Shown one piece after another: positions 9,705-19,300 of a stretch of 63,942 bases of DNA. Both the position numbers and the translations under genes were made by a program. Source of the stretch: Cohnella terricola (lineage in GTDB: Bacteria; Bacillota; Bacilli; Paenibacillales; Paenibacillaceae); the NCBI RefSeq assembly GCF_007786475.1, contig NZ_VNJJ01000007.1, forward strand, positions 1 to 63,942, given 5' to 3'. The stretch's first letter is position 1, and the number at the start of each line of letters is the position of its first letter. Below the pieces are notes generated by a model, which was not told where the DNA came from, made no database searches, and saw nothing but the letters and a program-made list of their open reading frames with translations.

Positions 9705-10277
9705 TTATTTCCCGGCTCTAATCTGCTTCATCGTTACTTTCTCAAGCTGGATCTCCGAGAAATCGCTGACGAGACCTTCGCCAGTCGGCGATTGCGATAC
9801 GATTCCGACTTTTAGCGTTTCCGGAACGTTCAGATTAAATACCCTGACCATTCGATATTCCGTACCATCCGTGGAATAATGCATCGAGAAGGCGTTATCT
9901 TTCCGACCGATTTGCAGCCATACGCTTTTGTCCGTCAAGTTCGGTCCATTCGCGTCGTCGGACACCCCGTCGGTCACGACGCTGACGACGGCATATGTAT
10001 TGAAATCCGTATATTCGTAACAGAGCTTCGCCCAGCGCTGATCGCTATCCATTATAAACAACGCCGCGCCGTCGTATTTCGACAGGAAGTCGTGTCTGAC
10101 TTTGGCCCGCAAAATAAAATCGCCTTGGACATCCGCATAGAGGAACGGAGCGTTATTCTTGACGTCGCCGTTCTCCGGATTGATAAAATAATCCGTTTTG
10201 CCCGGCGCGGGGATCTGAAGCAGATTATCCTTTACGTCTACCCGAGATTCGTTCAACCATTTTCCGAAGGGATTCAT
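9705..10277 (-). CDS. DUF1349 (REE1-like) beta-sandwich protein
   Basis: 190 residues. Recognised as the DUF1349 family by the run from NAPFLYADVQGDF through YDGAALFIMDSD, WAKLCYEY and the closing VGIVSQSPTGEGLVSDFSEI. The fold is concanavalin-like and the family includes yeast Ree1; its biochemical role in bacteria is not established. The ATG chosen (MNPFGKWLNE) has AAGGAGAG eight bases upstream; the frame stays open 33 codons further but without a site. Cytoplasmic, no signal peptide. Confidence 0.85.
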   Translation of the reverse strand: MNPFGKWLNESRVDVKDNLLQIPAPGKTDYFINPENGDVKNNAPFLYADVQGDFILRAKVRHDFLSKYDGAALFIMDSDQRWAKLCYEYTDFNTYAVVSVVTDGVSDDANGPNLTDKSVWLQIGRKDNAFSMHYSTDGTEYRMVRVFNLNVPETLKVGIVSQSPTGEGLVSDFSEIQLEKVTMKQIRAGK

Positions 10278-10424
10278 AGTCTCTCTCCTTGCGTTGTATT
10301 TATGTAGAGTATAACTTACATCCGTTCCTCCTAACAGCCGCCTGCCGAATTTGCGAGAATGATAGAGCCAAGCCAAAGCACGTGTTAAAATGAACGAAAA
10401 GAACGAGTCGGGGAGAGAGAATAC

Positions 10425-11168
10425 GTGCAGCTAGATGGATTGGACATCTTCATCGGCGTCTTGGCCGCTTTCATGATCGGCTTTTCCAAGACGGGAGTCC
10501 CGAGTTCGGGCATATTCGCCGTCACTCTGATGGCGATGATCTTCCCTGCCAAAGATTCGGTCGGCATCATCCTGCCCATGTTAATTACGGGCGATATCAT
10601 CGCCGTGATCTATTATCGCCGCAAAGTCGTCTGGAAGTATTTGATCGTTCTTATTCCTTGGGTGCTGATCGGTGTAGCGGCCGGCTATTTCTTCTTGGAA
10701 ATCGTCAACGATCATCAATTAAAACTGACGATCGGGTATCTCGTACTGGCATTGATCGGATTGCACTTCATTCGGGAGCGATTCGGCGAGAAGTTCGCCG
10801 GACAGGGCTGGTTTGCCTCGTGGTTTAATCCTTTTCTTGGCGGCATGGCAGGATTCGCAACGATGATCGGCAATGCCGCGGGCGGCGTCATGTCGATCTA
10901 TCTGCTGGCGAAAAAATTGCCTAAGGAAGTATTCGTCGGAACCGGAGCCTGGTTCTTCTTCCTCATTAATCTGCTGAAGGTTCCATTCTCCGTTCAACTG
11001 GGCATCATTACATGGGATTCCCTGTTGTTTAATGCGTGGATGATCGTTCCGATCATGGCTGGCGCTTGGATCGGAATTCGCGTACTGGCGAAGCTGTCCG
11101 ATCGCTGGTTCCAATACTGCGTGCTCGCGCTATCGGCGGCGGGTTCGTTGAAGTTAATCGTCCATTAA
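10425..11168 (+). CDS. TauE/SafE family membrane permease
   Basis: 247 residues, seven to eight hydrophobic segments, with the family's duplicated pattern (GFSKTGVPSSG in the first half, GNAAGGVMSIYLLAKKLPKEVF in the second). Members export sulfite, sulfonates or other small anions; substrate here is not predictable. GTG start with GGGGAGAGA upstream. The gene runs in the same direction as the HD nucleotidase that follows, separated by a 64-bp gap holding a 10-bp inverted repeat. Confidence 0.9.
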   Translation: MQLDGLDIFIGVLAAFMIGFSKTGVPSSGIFAVTLMAMIFPAKDSVGIILPMLITGDIIAVIYYRRKVVWKYLIVLIPWVLIGVAAGYFFLEIVNDHQLKLTIGYLVLALIGLHFIRERFGEKFAGQGWFASWFNPFLGGMAGFATMIGNAAGGVMSIYLLAKKLPKEVFVGTGAWFFFLINLLKVPFSVQLGIITWDSLLFNAWMIVPIMAGAWIGIRVLAKLSDRWFQYCVLALSAAGSLKLIVH

Positions 11169-11170
11169 CA

Positions 11171-11213
11171 AATGAAATGTATACTGAGCGTAAATCGGCA
11201 GCAACATTTCATT
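11171..11213. repeat. Inverted repeat between permease and HD genes
   Basis: AATGAAATGT and ACATTTCATT form perfect 10-bp arms separated by 23 bases. There is no T-run, so it is not a clear terminator; it could be an operator or an mRNA stem 20 bases ahead of the HD gene start. Confidence 0.45.
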
Positions 11214-11232
11214 CGGGAAAGGACTGTGAGCT

Positions 11233-11862
11233 ATGGGAATCCATACGTATTTTCAATCGTTAACCGATTTAGAGCGAATCATTCGCTGTCCGGGGAAGTT
11301 CAAGTTCCAGGAACATAGCGTATCGGCCCACTCTTGGAAAGTCGTGCAATATGCGAAAACATTGGCCGATATCGAAGAAAGCAATGGCGTCGCCGTAGAC
11401 TGGAAGAAGCTATATGAAATCACGAGCAGCCACGATTACGGAGAAATCTTCATCGGCGACATCAAGACGCCCGTGAAACACTACTCGTTGGAGCTTCGGG
11501 CCATGCTACAGAAGGTGGAAGAAGGCATGGTCGCTCATTTCATCGACGAGCACATTCCCGCGGAATTTCAGCACATTTTTCGCCGGCAATTACGTGAAGG
11601 AAAAGATGATTCGGTCGAAGGACAAATTCTGGAAGTCGCCGACAAAATGGATCAGATCTACGAGGCTTTCGCGGAATTGCAGCGGGGCAATACGGAAAAA
11701 GAATTTATCGTCATGTACCGGAACGCCCTGATCAAGATCAAAGAAATCAAGCTCCATTGCGTGGACTATTTTCTACGACATATCTTGCCCGACCTGGTCA
11801 GCGAAGGGTCCAGATCCCCGATCGACATCGAGCAAATCACCAACGAAGCGTTGGCATCATAG
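11233..11862 (+). CDS. HD-domain hydrolase, YfbR-like 5'-deoxynucleotidase
   Basis: 209 residues. HD-domain metal ligands are visible: His in EHSVSAHSW, the HD pair in SSHDYGEIF, and a distal Asp in VADKMDQIYEAF. This pattern, with HSW early and HDYGEI, is that of YfbR-type 5'-deoxyribonucleotidases, which dephosphorylate deoxynucleoside monophosphates with a divalent metal. GGAAAGGA precedes the ATG. Soluble. Confidence 0.85.
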   Translation: MGIHTYFQSLTDLERIIRCPGKFKFQEHSVSAHSWKVVQYAKTLADIEESNGVAVDWKKLYEITSSHDYGEIFIGDIKTPVKHYSLELRAMLQKVEEGMVAHFIDEHIPAEFQHIFRRQLREGKDDSVEGQILEVADKMDQIYEAFAELQRGNTEKEFIVMYRNALIKIKEIKLHCVDYFLRHILPDLVSEGSRSPIDIEQITNEALAS

Positions 11863-12064
11863 CCGCTTCTTTTTTTTCTCTTTTTATGTAAGCGCTTAAT
11901 CGGAACTAGATATATGTGCCATTAAGCCCAAATAAGACCTATAAAGCGACTAATGCACATTAGGAACAAATGCCCAAAAAAATTAACGATATTTAGAGGA
12001 CAATGCATTTTTACGTCGAATACATATTCGACCTTACCTACATCAATTAAAGGAGTTTTCACCG
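11863..12064. other. AT-rich intergenic region
   Basis: About 200 bases between the nucleotidase and the microprotein gene. It holds a sequence resembling a catabolite-response element (TGTAAGCGCTTAAT, two mismatches to consensus) near 11887 and CTAATGCACATTAG, a short palindrome near 11950. It probably carries the promoter of the microprotein gene. Confidence 0.35.
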
Positions 12065-12241
12065 ATGGCTGAGATTCGGCATTGCGATTTGTGCAAACGT
12101 AATGTTCAACCCACTAAAAAATTCAATTGGCTCGTTTTCATTTTTTTATGCGGGCTTTTTTATCTGCTTTACTATCCTTTTAAGTCAAAAAGGTGCCCGC
12201 TCTGCGGTACGACGCATCTTTCGGCCCCAAGGTCTGCGTAG
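12065..12241 (+). CDS. 58-aa zinc-ribbon/transmembrane microprotein
   Basis: A small gene with AAAGGAG nine bases before its ATG and a terminator 40 bases after its stop. The protein begins MAEIRHCDLCKRNVQPTK, has one strongly hydrophobic segment (about 22-37, LVFIFLCGLFYLLYY) and ends with KRCPLCGTTHL. The two CxxC pairs flank the membrane segment, so they would form a single zinc ribbon only if the segment folds as a monotopic hairpin, as in LITAF-like proteins; that analogy is inference. Function unknown. Confidence 0.75.
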   Translation: MAEIRHCDLCKRNVQPTKKFNWLVFIFLCGLFYLLYYPFKSKRCPLCGTTHLSAPRSA

Positions 12242-12281
12242 CACATATTACATACGTACAGCGAAATACTTTTCCACTAAC

Positions 12282-12309
12282 AAAGCCGACCTCACAAGGT
12301 CGGCTTTTT
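12282..12309. terminator. Bidirectional terminator
   Basis: AAAGCCGACC / GGTCGGCTTTTT with a six-base loop lies between the converging microprotein and MFS genes. A T-run follows on the plus strand and an AAAG run gives weaker T's on the minus strand. Confidence 0.85.
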
Positions 12310-12312
12310 AGA

Positions 12313-13506
12313 TTAGGATGATGCAGGATCCTCGGCTCTTTCCTTCGGACGAAATCCGAAGCCAAGCAAGGCGAAGAAGAGAAACGCCGCTCCAAGGAAC
12401 AGAAAAATACTATGATCGGATACGTAGCGCATGCCGTAACCCCCGAGAGCAGGCCCCATCATGCTGCCAATGCTGAAATGAATCGAGGCGATGACGTTCG
12501 CCGCCGGCAATATCGATCGGGGCAATATATCTGCCGCATAAGCGAGACCTAATGTGAAGAAAGAGCCGACGACTCCTCCCGCCACGGCGAACAATGCAAA
12601 CAGCAACGCAACGTTGCTCCCCGCCGCCGGTATTGCGAAGAAAGCAAGCGAACCGAATAATCCGCATGCAATAAGCACAGGCTTGCGCCCGATTCTATCG
12701 CTTAATATGCCAAGCGGCAGTTGTAGAATGAGCCCTCCCACGCCGAACGATAACAGCAGAAGCGATATCCAATGCTGATCCAGACTAATGCGCAGGCCAT
12801 ACAGCGGAAAGCTGCTATTCATGGAAGACTCCATCAGACCGTATAGCAGGCCCGGTATGAGGACGAACCACGCCATCCGATAGGTCTTCATGAACCGGTT
12901 CTCGCTTGTCGTTTCTTTGCGCGCCCGTTCGGGGATCTCGTTCTTCAGGCGCAGCACTAGCAGCAATACGCAGACGAAGAACATACTGGTCACGAGAAAC
13001 GGAACGGCTCTTCCGAGCGGAAGCAGATTGATGCCGAGCGGTCCCAAGCTAAAGCCGATTCCGTACGCCATGCCATAGAAAGAAATAAATTTTCCCCGCG
13101 CATTGGCCGGGCTTGAACTGACGATCCATAGTTGGGTCGTATAGTGAAGGGCGCTATCTCCCACGCCGACAATCAACCGCAAGACGAACCAAACGGCCAG
13201 CGATTCCGTGAATGGGAAAAGGATACCTGCAGACGTAACTAACAGGAGTCCCACCAGGATTACGTTTCGATAACCAAAACGAAGGACTGGCTTCTCTACG
13301 AAGAACATCGTGCAGAATATCCCGATATACATAGCCGCCGAGTTCATCCCGTTCATATCCGGGGAAACCCCGGATATGAACGGGATGATCGATAATAGCG
13401 GCAGCAGCAGTCCTTGGCTCATTCCCGCCACCACGACGGCCAGAAGCAAAATCGCTAAACGATTGCGAAAGGAAAATGACTCCGATGCCATAACGCCTGA
13501 TGCCAA
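12313..13506 (-). CDS. MFS transporter (12 TM)
   Basis: About 397 residues with 12 predicted membrane segments and MFS landmarks (FGYRNVILVG after TM2, GILSDRIGRKPVLI after TM8). Probably a drug or metabolite efflux protein; substrate unknown. Start: TTG with AAGGAG 12 bases upstream, or the ATG five codons later (MASESFSFRN); the frame is open a further 51 codons upstream but that part is not membrane-like. The coding region for the loop after TM1 (SGVSPDMNGM) contains a perfect palindrome described separately. Diverges from the TMEM175 gene. Confidence 0.87.
   Translation of the reverse strand: MASGVMASESFSFRNRLAILLLAVVVAGMSQGLLLPLLSIIPFISGVSPDMNGMNSAAMYIGIFCTMFFVEKPVLRFGYRNVILVGLLLVTSAGILFPFTESLAVWFVLRLIVGVGDSALHYTTQLWIVSSSPANARGKFISFYGMAYGIGFSLGPLGINLLPLGRAVPFLVTSMFFVCVLLLVLRLKNEIPERARKETTSENRFMKTYRMAWFVLIPGLLYGLMESSMNSSFPLYGLRISLDQHWISLLLLSFGVGGLILQLPLGILSDRIGRKPVLIACGLFGSLAFFAIPAAGSNVALLFALFAVAGGVVGSFFTLGLAYAADILPRSILPAANVIASIHFSIGSMMGPALGGYGMRYVSDHSIFLFLGAAFLFFALLGFGFRPKERAEDPASS
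13345..13387. repeat. Perfect 20-bp-arm palindrome inside the MFS gene
   Basis: Two 20-base arms (CATCCCGTTCATATCCGGGG and its exact complement) separated by three bases, within the coding sequence for the TM1-TM2 region. Any transcript of either strand could form a very stable hairpin. The encoded residues look normal for the family, so no insertion is evident. Confidence 0.97.
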
Positions 13507-13719
13507 AACCGTCTCACTCTCCTTGTTGCGATAACAACGATTTACCTTACACATTGTATCGTCGACGGTCGTGCCTGACAACCGCGCTTCGAGCCGTTCT
13601 TGTAGAGGAAATTCTTCCAGTATACGTTTTGTTGGCATTGATAATATCCGGCATATCAAATATCTTGTAATTGTGGAAATCTAGATTAGATTTAATCGAA
13701 TGCGGGGGGCAAAGCGAAC

Positions 13720-14322
13720 ATGATGAAAGCGAACCGAATGGAAGCGTTCAGCGACGGCGTGTGGGCTATTATCATTACGATTATGGTACTGGAATTCAAA
13801 TTGCCTGAAGGCCACGACTGGCAGTCCTTAACTGCCCTTGGTCCGAAATTTCTAAGCTACATCTTTAGCTTCGTGTATGTCGGTTTATATTGGAATAACC
13901 ACCATCATCTGCTGCACATGGTTCGTACGATCAACGGCCGGTTGATGTGGCTCAACTTGCTGCTGCTCTTCTGGTTAACTTTTGTGCCCTTTACGACCGC
14001 TTGGATGGGGGAAAGCCATTTCGCCGCTACCCCGACGGCATTGTACGGGATCGTTCTGCTGCTTGCGGCGACCTCCTACTGGTTGCTTCAGCGGGCAATC
14101 ATTAAACAGCACCCCACCGATTCCACATTCGTCTCGTCGATGGGCAACGACTGGAAAGTTAAGCTATCGCCTGTGCTCTACCTCACCGCTGTCCTGACCG
14201 CCTATTTGAGCCCTTGGGTGTCCGGTTCCTTTTTCGTACTCGTCGCCGCGATCTGGTTTTTTCCGGACAAGCGGATCGAGCATGCCTTGCGCAAGTCTGA
14301 TTATAATCAAACAAAGCCTTGA
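13720..14322 (+). CDS. TMEM175/DUF1211-type potassium channel
   Basis: 200 residues, six membrane segments. The N terminus carries the family signature R-x3-FSDGV-x-AI-x-IT-x5-LE (RMEAFSDGVWAIIITIMVLE), where the FSD motif lies in the pore-lining first helix of bacterial TMEM175 channels, which conduct potassium as tetramers. GGGGGGC lies upstream of two closely spaced ATGs. No partner genes; transcribed alone, away from the MFS gene. Confidence 0.9.
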   Translation: MMKANRMEAFSDGVWAIIITIMVLEFKLPEGHDWQSLTALGPKFLSYIFSFVYVGLYWNNHHHLLHMVRTINGRLMWLNLLLLFWLTFVPFTTAWMGESHFAATPTALYGIVLLLAATSYWLLQRAIIKQHPTDSTFVSSMGNDWKVKLSPVLYLTAVLTAYLSPWVSGSFFVLVAAIWFFPDKRIEHALRKSDYNQTKP

Positions 14323-14340
14323 AGCATAAATACGAATTGG

Positions 14341-14496
14341 CTTATGGTGTATGCATCAAGCATAAGGAGGCTATTCGCATGAAAAATAAAACGAATCTCA
14401 CCGTGCCGGCATATAAGGGGGAACACTTTCTAAACGCATGAACGGTGTACCCCTTTATATGCGTTATCTAAATAACGCTTAGAAGGGGAATATTCG
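14341..14496 (+). promoter_or_regulatory. Leader with competing hairpins before the ABC exporter
   Basis: Three stems can be drawn. Stem 1 pairs 14409-14426 with 14445-14462 (17 pairs, one mismatch). Stem 2 is GCGTTAT/ATAACGC at 14461-14478. An alternative stem pairs AACGCAT at 14433-14439 (loop of stem 1) with ATGCGTT at 14459-14465, and excludes both. A leader peptide is read through the left arm and stops in the loop, and the exporter's AAGGGG site follows stem 2. No T-run follows the stems, so control at translation is more likely than termination. An upstream CTTATG/CATAAG stem touches the leader's own ribosome site. Confidence 0.65.
14379..14441 (+). CDS. 20-residue leader peptide
   Basis: ATG with a perfect AAGGAGG eight bases upstream encodes MKNKTNLTVPAYKGEHFLNA and stops at TGA in the loop of the main downstream stem. 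The strong site, short length and position 55 bases before an ABC exporter gene mark it as a candidate regulatory leader, comparable in layout to leaders upstream of antibiotic-inducible exporters such as bmrCD in Bacillus subtilis. A ribosome stalled in its second half would open the left arm of the stem. Confidence 0.65.
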   Translation: MKNKTNLTVPAYKGEHFLNA

Positions 14497-16236
14497 ATGC
14501 ATTCGCCAGTTCGCAAATTTTTTTCCTATTACAAACCTTATTTAAGCTCGTTTCTTTCGGTCTTGGCCTGCTCCTTTATCGTATCCGGCATCGCTTTGGC
14601 ATTTCCGGCACTCGTTAGATACATCACCAAAAACGTTCTGCAAGGCGATTTATCAACCGCTCTGCATGAGGTTTACGGGATCGGTGCGCTCATGCTGGTT
14701 CTCGTCGCGATCCAGAACATCGGAAATTACTATGTGGACTATAAAGGCCACGTCATCGGCTCTCGCATGGAAAGCGACATGCGCAGCGAGCTGTTCGCCC
14801 ATATGCAGAAGCTCCCCTTGAGCTTCTACGACCAAGAAAAGACCGGCAGCCTCATGTCGCGAATCACGAACGATTTGCTGCTGCTCTCCGAGCTGTACCA
14901 TCATGGGCCGGAAGACTACGTGAAATATCTCGTCCGATTTATCGGGGCATTTATGATTTTGTTCTCAATCAACGCGCCCCTGACGATCGCCGTATTCTGT
15001 TTCTTCTCGTTCTTATTTCTCTTGGCCATCTATTTCAATAAAATGCTGAACAGGACGATCAGAAAAAACAAAGAAAGAATCGCGTCCGTAAATGCTCAAG
15101 TAGAGGATAGTCTATCGGGAATCCGCGTCGTCCAGTCGTTCGCCGGCGGCGACGTCGAGATCGAGAAGTTCAAACGGGAAAATGATCGTTTCCTTGTAAG
15201 CCGAAAAGCGACGCACAAGGCGGAAGCGCTCTTTTACAATAGTTTCGAAACGATTATTCAACTGATCACGATTACCGTGATCCTCTTTGGCAGCGCCAAT
15301 ATCGTCCACCATGCTTTGGATCTGGCCGATCTGATTACTTTTCTGCTCTATATCGGCTTTATGATCGAACCTATTCAACGGCTGAATCACATGAGCACGC
15401 AACTTCAAGAAGGAATCACCGGATTTCAGCGTTTCATGGAAATCATCAATCTGAAGCCGTCCATCGAGAGCAAAACGAACGCCATCGTCTTGCCCAAGGT
15501 GCAAGGAGAGATCGAGTTCAAGCAGGTTTCCTTCCGTTACGAAGAGCAGGGGGATAGCGTTCTAAGCAAGCTCTCGCTTCGTATACGACCGGGAGAGTAC
15601 GTTGCGCTTGTAGGACCGTCCGGCTCGGGAAAAACGACTCTGTGTTCGCTCGTTCCCCGTTTCTATGATGCGACTGACGGAGAAGTATCGCTAGACGGGT
15701 TCGACGTCCGGGAACTCGACCTGCACTCGTTAAGAAAACATATCGGGGTTGTCCTGCAGGATGTTTACCTGTTTGCGGGAACGGTGATGGAAAACATTCG
15801 TTATGGAAACGAAGCAGCCAGCGACGAAGAAATTATCGCGGCGGCCAAGCTCGCCAATGCCCATGATTTCATCCTTAACTTGCCGAACGGTTATCGCTCC
15901 GAGATCGGGCAACGAGGCGTCAAACTATCCGGAGGGCAGAAGCAGCGGTTAAGCATCGCTCGCGTATTCTTAAAGAACCCGCCCGTGCTTATTCTGGATG
16001 AGGCGACAAGCTCACTGGATAACGAGAGCGAAAGCATCGTTCAAGCATCTTTGGACCTGTTGGCCCGGGGACGGACGACCATCGTCATTGCCCATCGGCT
16101 CTCGACCATCCGCAATGCGCAGCGCATTGTCGTATTGACGGAAGACGGGATCGCGGAACAAGGCACGCACGATTCGTTGCTTGCGCTCGACGGGACGTAT
16201 GCCATGTTGTACGCCAAGCAGTTCGAAGCGCAATAG
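14497..16236 (+). CDS. ABC exporter, fused permease-ATPase (BmrA/MsbA type)
   Basis: 579 residues: a six-helix type I exporter membrane domain (about 1-310) and a nucleotide-binding domain with Walker A GPSGSGKTT, signature LSGGQKQRLS, Walker B VLILDEATSSLD and H-loop AHRLST. It would work as a homodimer pumping lipophilic compounds out of the cell. No partner half-transporter is present. Start ATG has AGAAGGGG eight bases upstream. The regulatory leader before it suggests induction by a compound that affects translation; inference. Confidence 0.94.
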   Translation: MHSPVRKFFSYYKPYLSSFLSVLACSFIVSGIALAFPALVRYITKNVLQGDLSTALHEVYGIGALMLVLVAIQNIGNYYVDYKGHVIGSRMESDMRSELFAHMQKLPLSFYDQEKTGSLMSRITNDLLLLSELYHHGPEDYVKYLVRFIGAFMILFSINAPLTIAVFCFFSFLFLLAIYFNKMLNRTIRKNKERIASVNAQVEDSLSGIRVVQSFAGGDVEIEKFKRENDRFLVSRKATHKAEALFYNSFETIIQLITITVILFGSANIVHHALDLADLITFLLYIGFMIEPIQRLNHMSTQLQEGITGFQRFMEIINLKPSIESKTNAIVLPKVQGEIEFKQVSFRYEEQGDSVLSKLSLRIRPGEYVALVGPSGSGKTTLCSLVPRFYDATDGEVSLDGFDVRELDLHSLRKHIGVVLQDVYLFAGTVMENIRYGNEAASDEEIIAAAKLANAHDFILNLPNGYRSEIGQRGVKLSGGQKQRLSIARVFLKNPPVLILDEATSSLDNESESIVQASLDLLARGRTTIVIAHRLSTIRNAQRIVVLTEDGIAEQGTHDSLLALDGTYAMLYAKQFEAQ

Positions 16237-16248
16237 GTTTCCACAATT

Positions 16249-16288
16249 CAAAACGGAGTCGACGCTTTATGCGTCCGACTCCGTTTTG
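16249..16288. terminator. Bidirectional terminator
   Basis: CAAAACGGAGTCG / CGACTCCGTTTTG arms with an inner ACGC/GCGT stem; A and T runs on the outer sides work in both directions, ending the ABC exporter (plus) and the LuxR-type giant regulator (minus). Confidence 0.88.
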
Positions 16289-16309
16289 ATCAGCTTTTGC
16301 GGCTTGCCG

Positions 16310-19300
16310 TCAGTCAATCAATTGCAGTTCTTTGGCCCGAACGACGGCTTGCCCTCGCCGCTTTACGCCAAGTTTGCCGAAAATCCTGGAAGTATGCGTC
16401 TTGACCGTCGTTTCTGCAATCCCGAAACGCTCCGCAATGTCTCTATTGGATAACCCCTCCGCGATAGCCGCTATGATTTCGATTTCCCGCCCGGTCAGCG
16501 GCTCGATCATCCCCAGTTGAACGGAACTTGCAGCGAAAGGAGCTTCTGCCGCAGCGGCGGTTTCGTCATCCAGCATTTTATAATAAATCATTCGCGTCAG
16601 GATGAGCTCCAGCACTTTCACATCGCGATCGATGAACACGCCCGCCACATGCCGATTTTCGAGATATAGCAATAAGGTGGATCGCTCTCCCGGAACAACG
16701 ATCGGCATGCACAGAATCGATCGGGGTCTCCGGGCTTCAATATAGGGGTCTTTCATAAAATAACTTTGGCTCGCATCATGAAGCACGAACGGCTCATTGG
16801 TCGCGAGCGTATGACGCAAGACGCCCTCCGCATACAGCCCGGCCGCTTCGTCGTCCGGTTGAATGTCCAACCCGGCTCCGATAGAATAGCCGTTCTCCCT
16901 GCAGATCAACACGAATCCTCGGTCTGCCCCCGCTTGACGAAGGGCTGCCTCAAGGAAGCTTTCCATCCAGTTGATTTTGTTGAGCTTGCCGGACCAACTG
17001 ACGATCTCTCGCAGCAGATCGTCTTCGCTCTTCGAAGCCCCCTGCTCCCCCGGAACGTCCCGTTGCGGCAATGTTGCGATTGGGCGTTCGTAATCGGTCT
17101 TCCCCTCCAAGACCTGACCTTCATAAGACCTTGAAGCATAATTCAACAGATCGGCATGTTTGTTCTTAATTTGCGTAACTTTCGATGTTACGCCCCAAAC
17201 GGAATAAGCGGTGCATGCGTCCATCATGGCGATCATCGCCCCCGACCGGCTAATGAGATCGTTACGATAACAATCCGCAAGCCGTTCGCAAGCGATCCCT
17301 TCCATTAAACCGTATTTCTCGACTCTCGCCTGCTTCACCGCTGCCGTATACTCGCGCAGCGCTCCCAATTGATTTCCGGCTATTCGTTCCCATTCCGCTC
17401 TCATTAACAGATGACCGGAGGAATTCAAGCCAAGAAACCCCTGCCACTTCTTCATATTTCGCAATTGTTTGCGCATAGCTTTCCGGATACGCCGACGCTC
17501 TTCCGAATTCACCTCCGGGTATAAAGCAGCTAAAGTCAACGTTTCATAAAAGCGTTGCTTCCGGACTCGCGCCCAATCCGCCGCAAGCTCGTTCTCTCTT
17601 CCCCACTTTGCCCAATACAGTGCCTCCCGGTACTTGCCGGTCAAATAAGCCGCTTCCAGCCTGCAACCGCAACTGTAGTTGTCCTCGTCCTGCTGTTCCG
17701 AATCTCCTTTTGATGGCGCGGGAATGGCGACGAAATCGTCTTGCAACGTTTCGTCTTGAAGCGTCGCCACATAGTTGCTTGCAACGCTTACCATTTCCAG
17801 GATCTTATCATTCGCATTCTGCCGCATGTGAATCTCGAAGAAATTCAACAAATCGGATAACGCATAGAGATCCCCGTTATAAGTAACAAGGCATGTAATC
17901 AAAGCTGCATTGGCAAACTCCTTGTCCGCGAGTTCCAATCCACGGCGCATGGCTTTGACCATATAAGCGGATGCTTCCGCAGGTTTCTCCAATTGTTTGG
18001 ACATTCCCCAAATGAGGGCAAATCGATGTTTAAATCTTGAATCAGATATTATCGTGCTATGTATAGACTCCAGATCGCCGAACGGAACAACTTCAGCATA
18101 ATACGGAATCACTCTCTGCAAGAGCAGTTCGTATGCGCCGATCATGAGGGCCAGCGATTCGTTCATCCCTTTCTTAATCCCATAACGAATAAATCTGGCG
18201 TACAGCTCCACTAACGCCCCCGCATCGTGTTCGAGGAGCGGAAAAAACAGTTGTTCCATATGTCCGCATAATGCAGCGTAATCTTCATCGTGATCAGGGG
18301 CGAAGTGATGAAGACGATCGCGATTTCGATTCAAAAGAAATCTGGTATGCATGACTTCTTTGATGATGGCGAACTTGGTACTCTTCTCTCGCGGCTTCCA
18401 GCCGTAAGCCGTCAGGGCCTCTATTCCGTACTGCACGGCGATCTCGTTCTCAACGAACCCGTGGAATTGAATCAATGGCTTCCAAATCTGCGAACGCTCT
18501 GCCCGGCTCAGCTTGCCATCACAATCTTTCAATTCCAGCAAAAGCTTCCTCGCCTGCTCGGTATTCCCGCACATATATTCGGACCACGCCAAGGCCACCC
18601 TCAATTGAAGGATGAGCGAGCCCGATTCGATCTCTTGTTCCTCTGCCGCAAGACGCAGCCCTGCTTCGGCATATCGTTTTCCTTTGGCATAATGTCCATC
18701 TTCCAAAACCTTCAGTCCTGCTTGAAGATTATGCTCGGCCAACTGCCGCGTTTCCCGGTCAGGCATGACCGTGACGCCCAGATTCAAATGATCTATCGCA
18801 GCCAGCATCGTATCTTCGTTCGAACCCGACTGACGGCGCTGCAATAGCTGTCCGATCTTCAGATGCCGCTGCGCGTTCCGTTCCGTATCGAAGGCATACG
18901 CCATGCGATGCATGTCGTCATGTACGAACATATAGATTCGATCTTGTCCGTCCTCGGGTGCCGTTTCATCCTCTCGCCAAACGATTCCTTCCGTTTCCGC
19001 GCCGTTTATTAAAAGGAACGCCGTTTCTGGCGCATATCCGCATGCTTCGGATAGGACGGACAGACGAAAAGTCGGCCCGATAGCGGCAGCCATGGCCAGG
19101 AGTCTCTTCGTTTCATCCGGCAGCTTGACAAAGCCCGCCTCCATCAGACGATAATTGGCTTCCGAGTCGCCCATCTGCCGTACGACTTCCGGATCCCAGG
19201 TCCATTGACGCCGCTCTTCGTCGAAGCCTAGCTTTTTCTCCTTTAGCCAGCTTTCCATCAGCAGGCGTAAGGAACGGGGATTGCCGGCAGTCTGATTATA

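Noticed and set aside
11887..11901. Catabolite-response element
   Set aside because: Two mismatches at the conserved end and no carbon-metabolism gene follows; kept only as a note.
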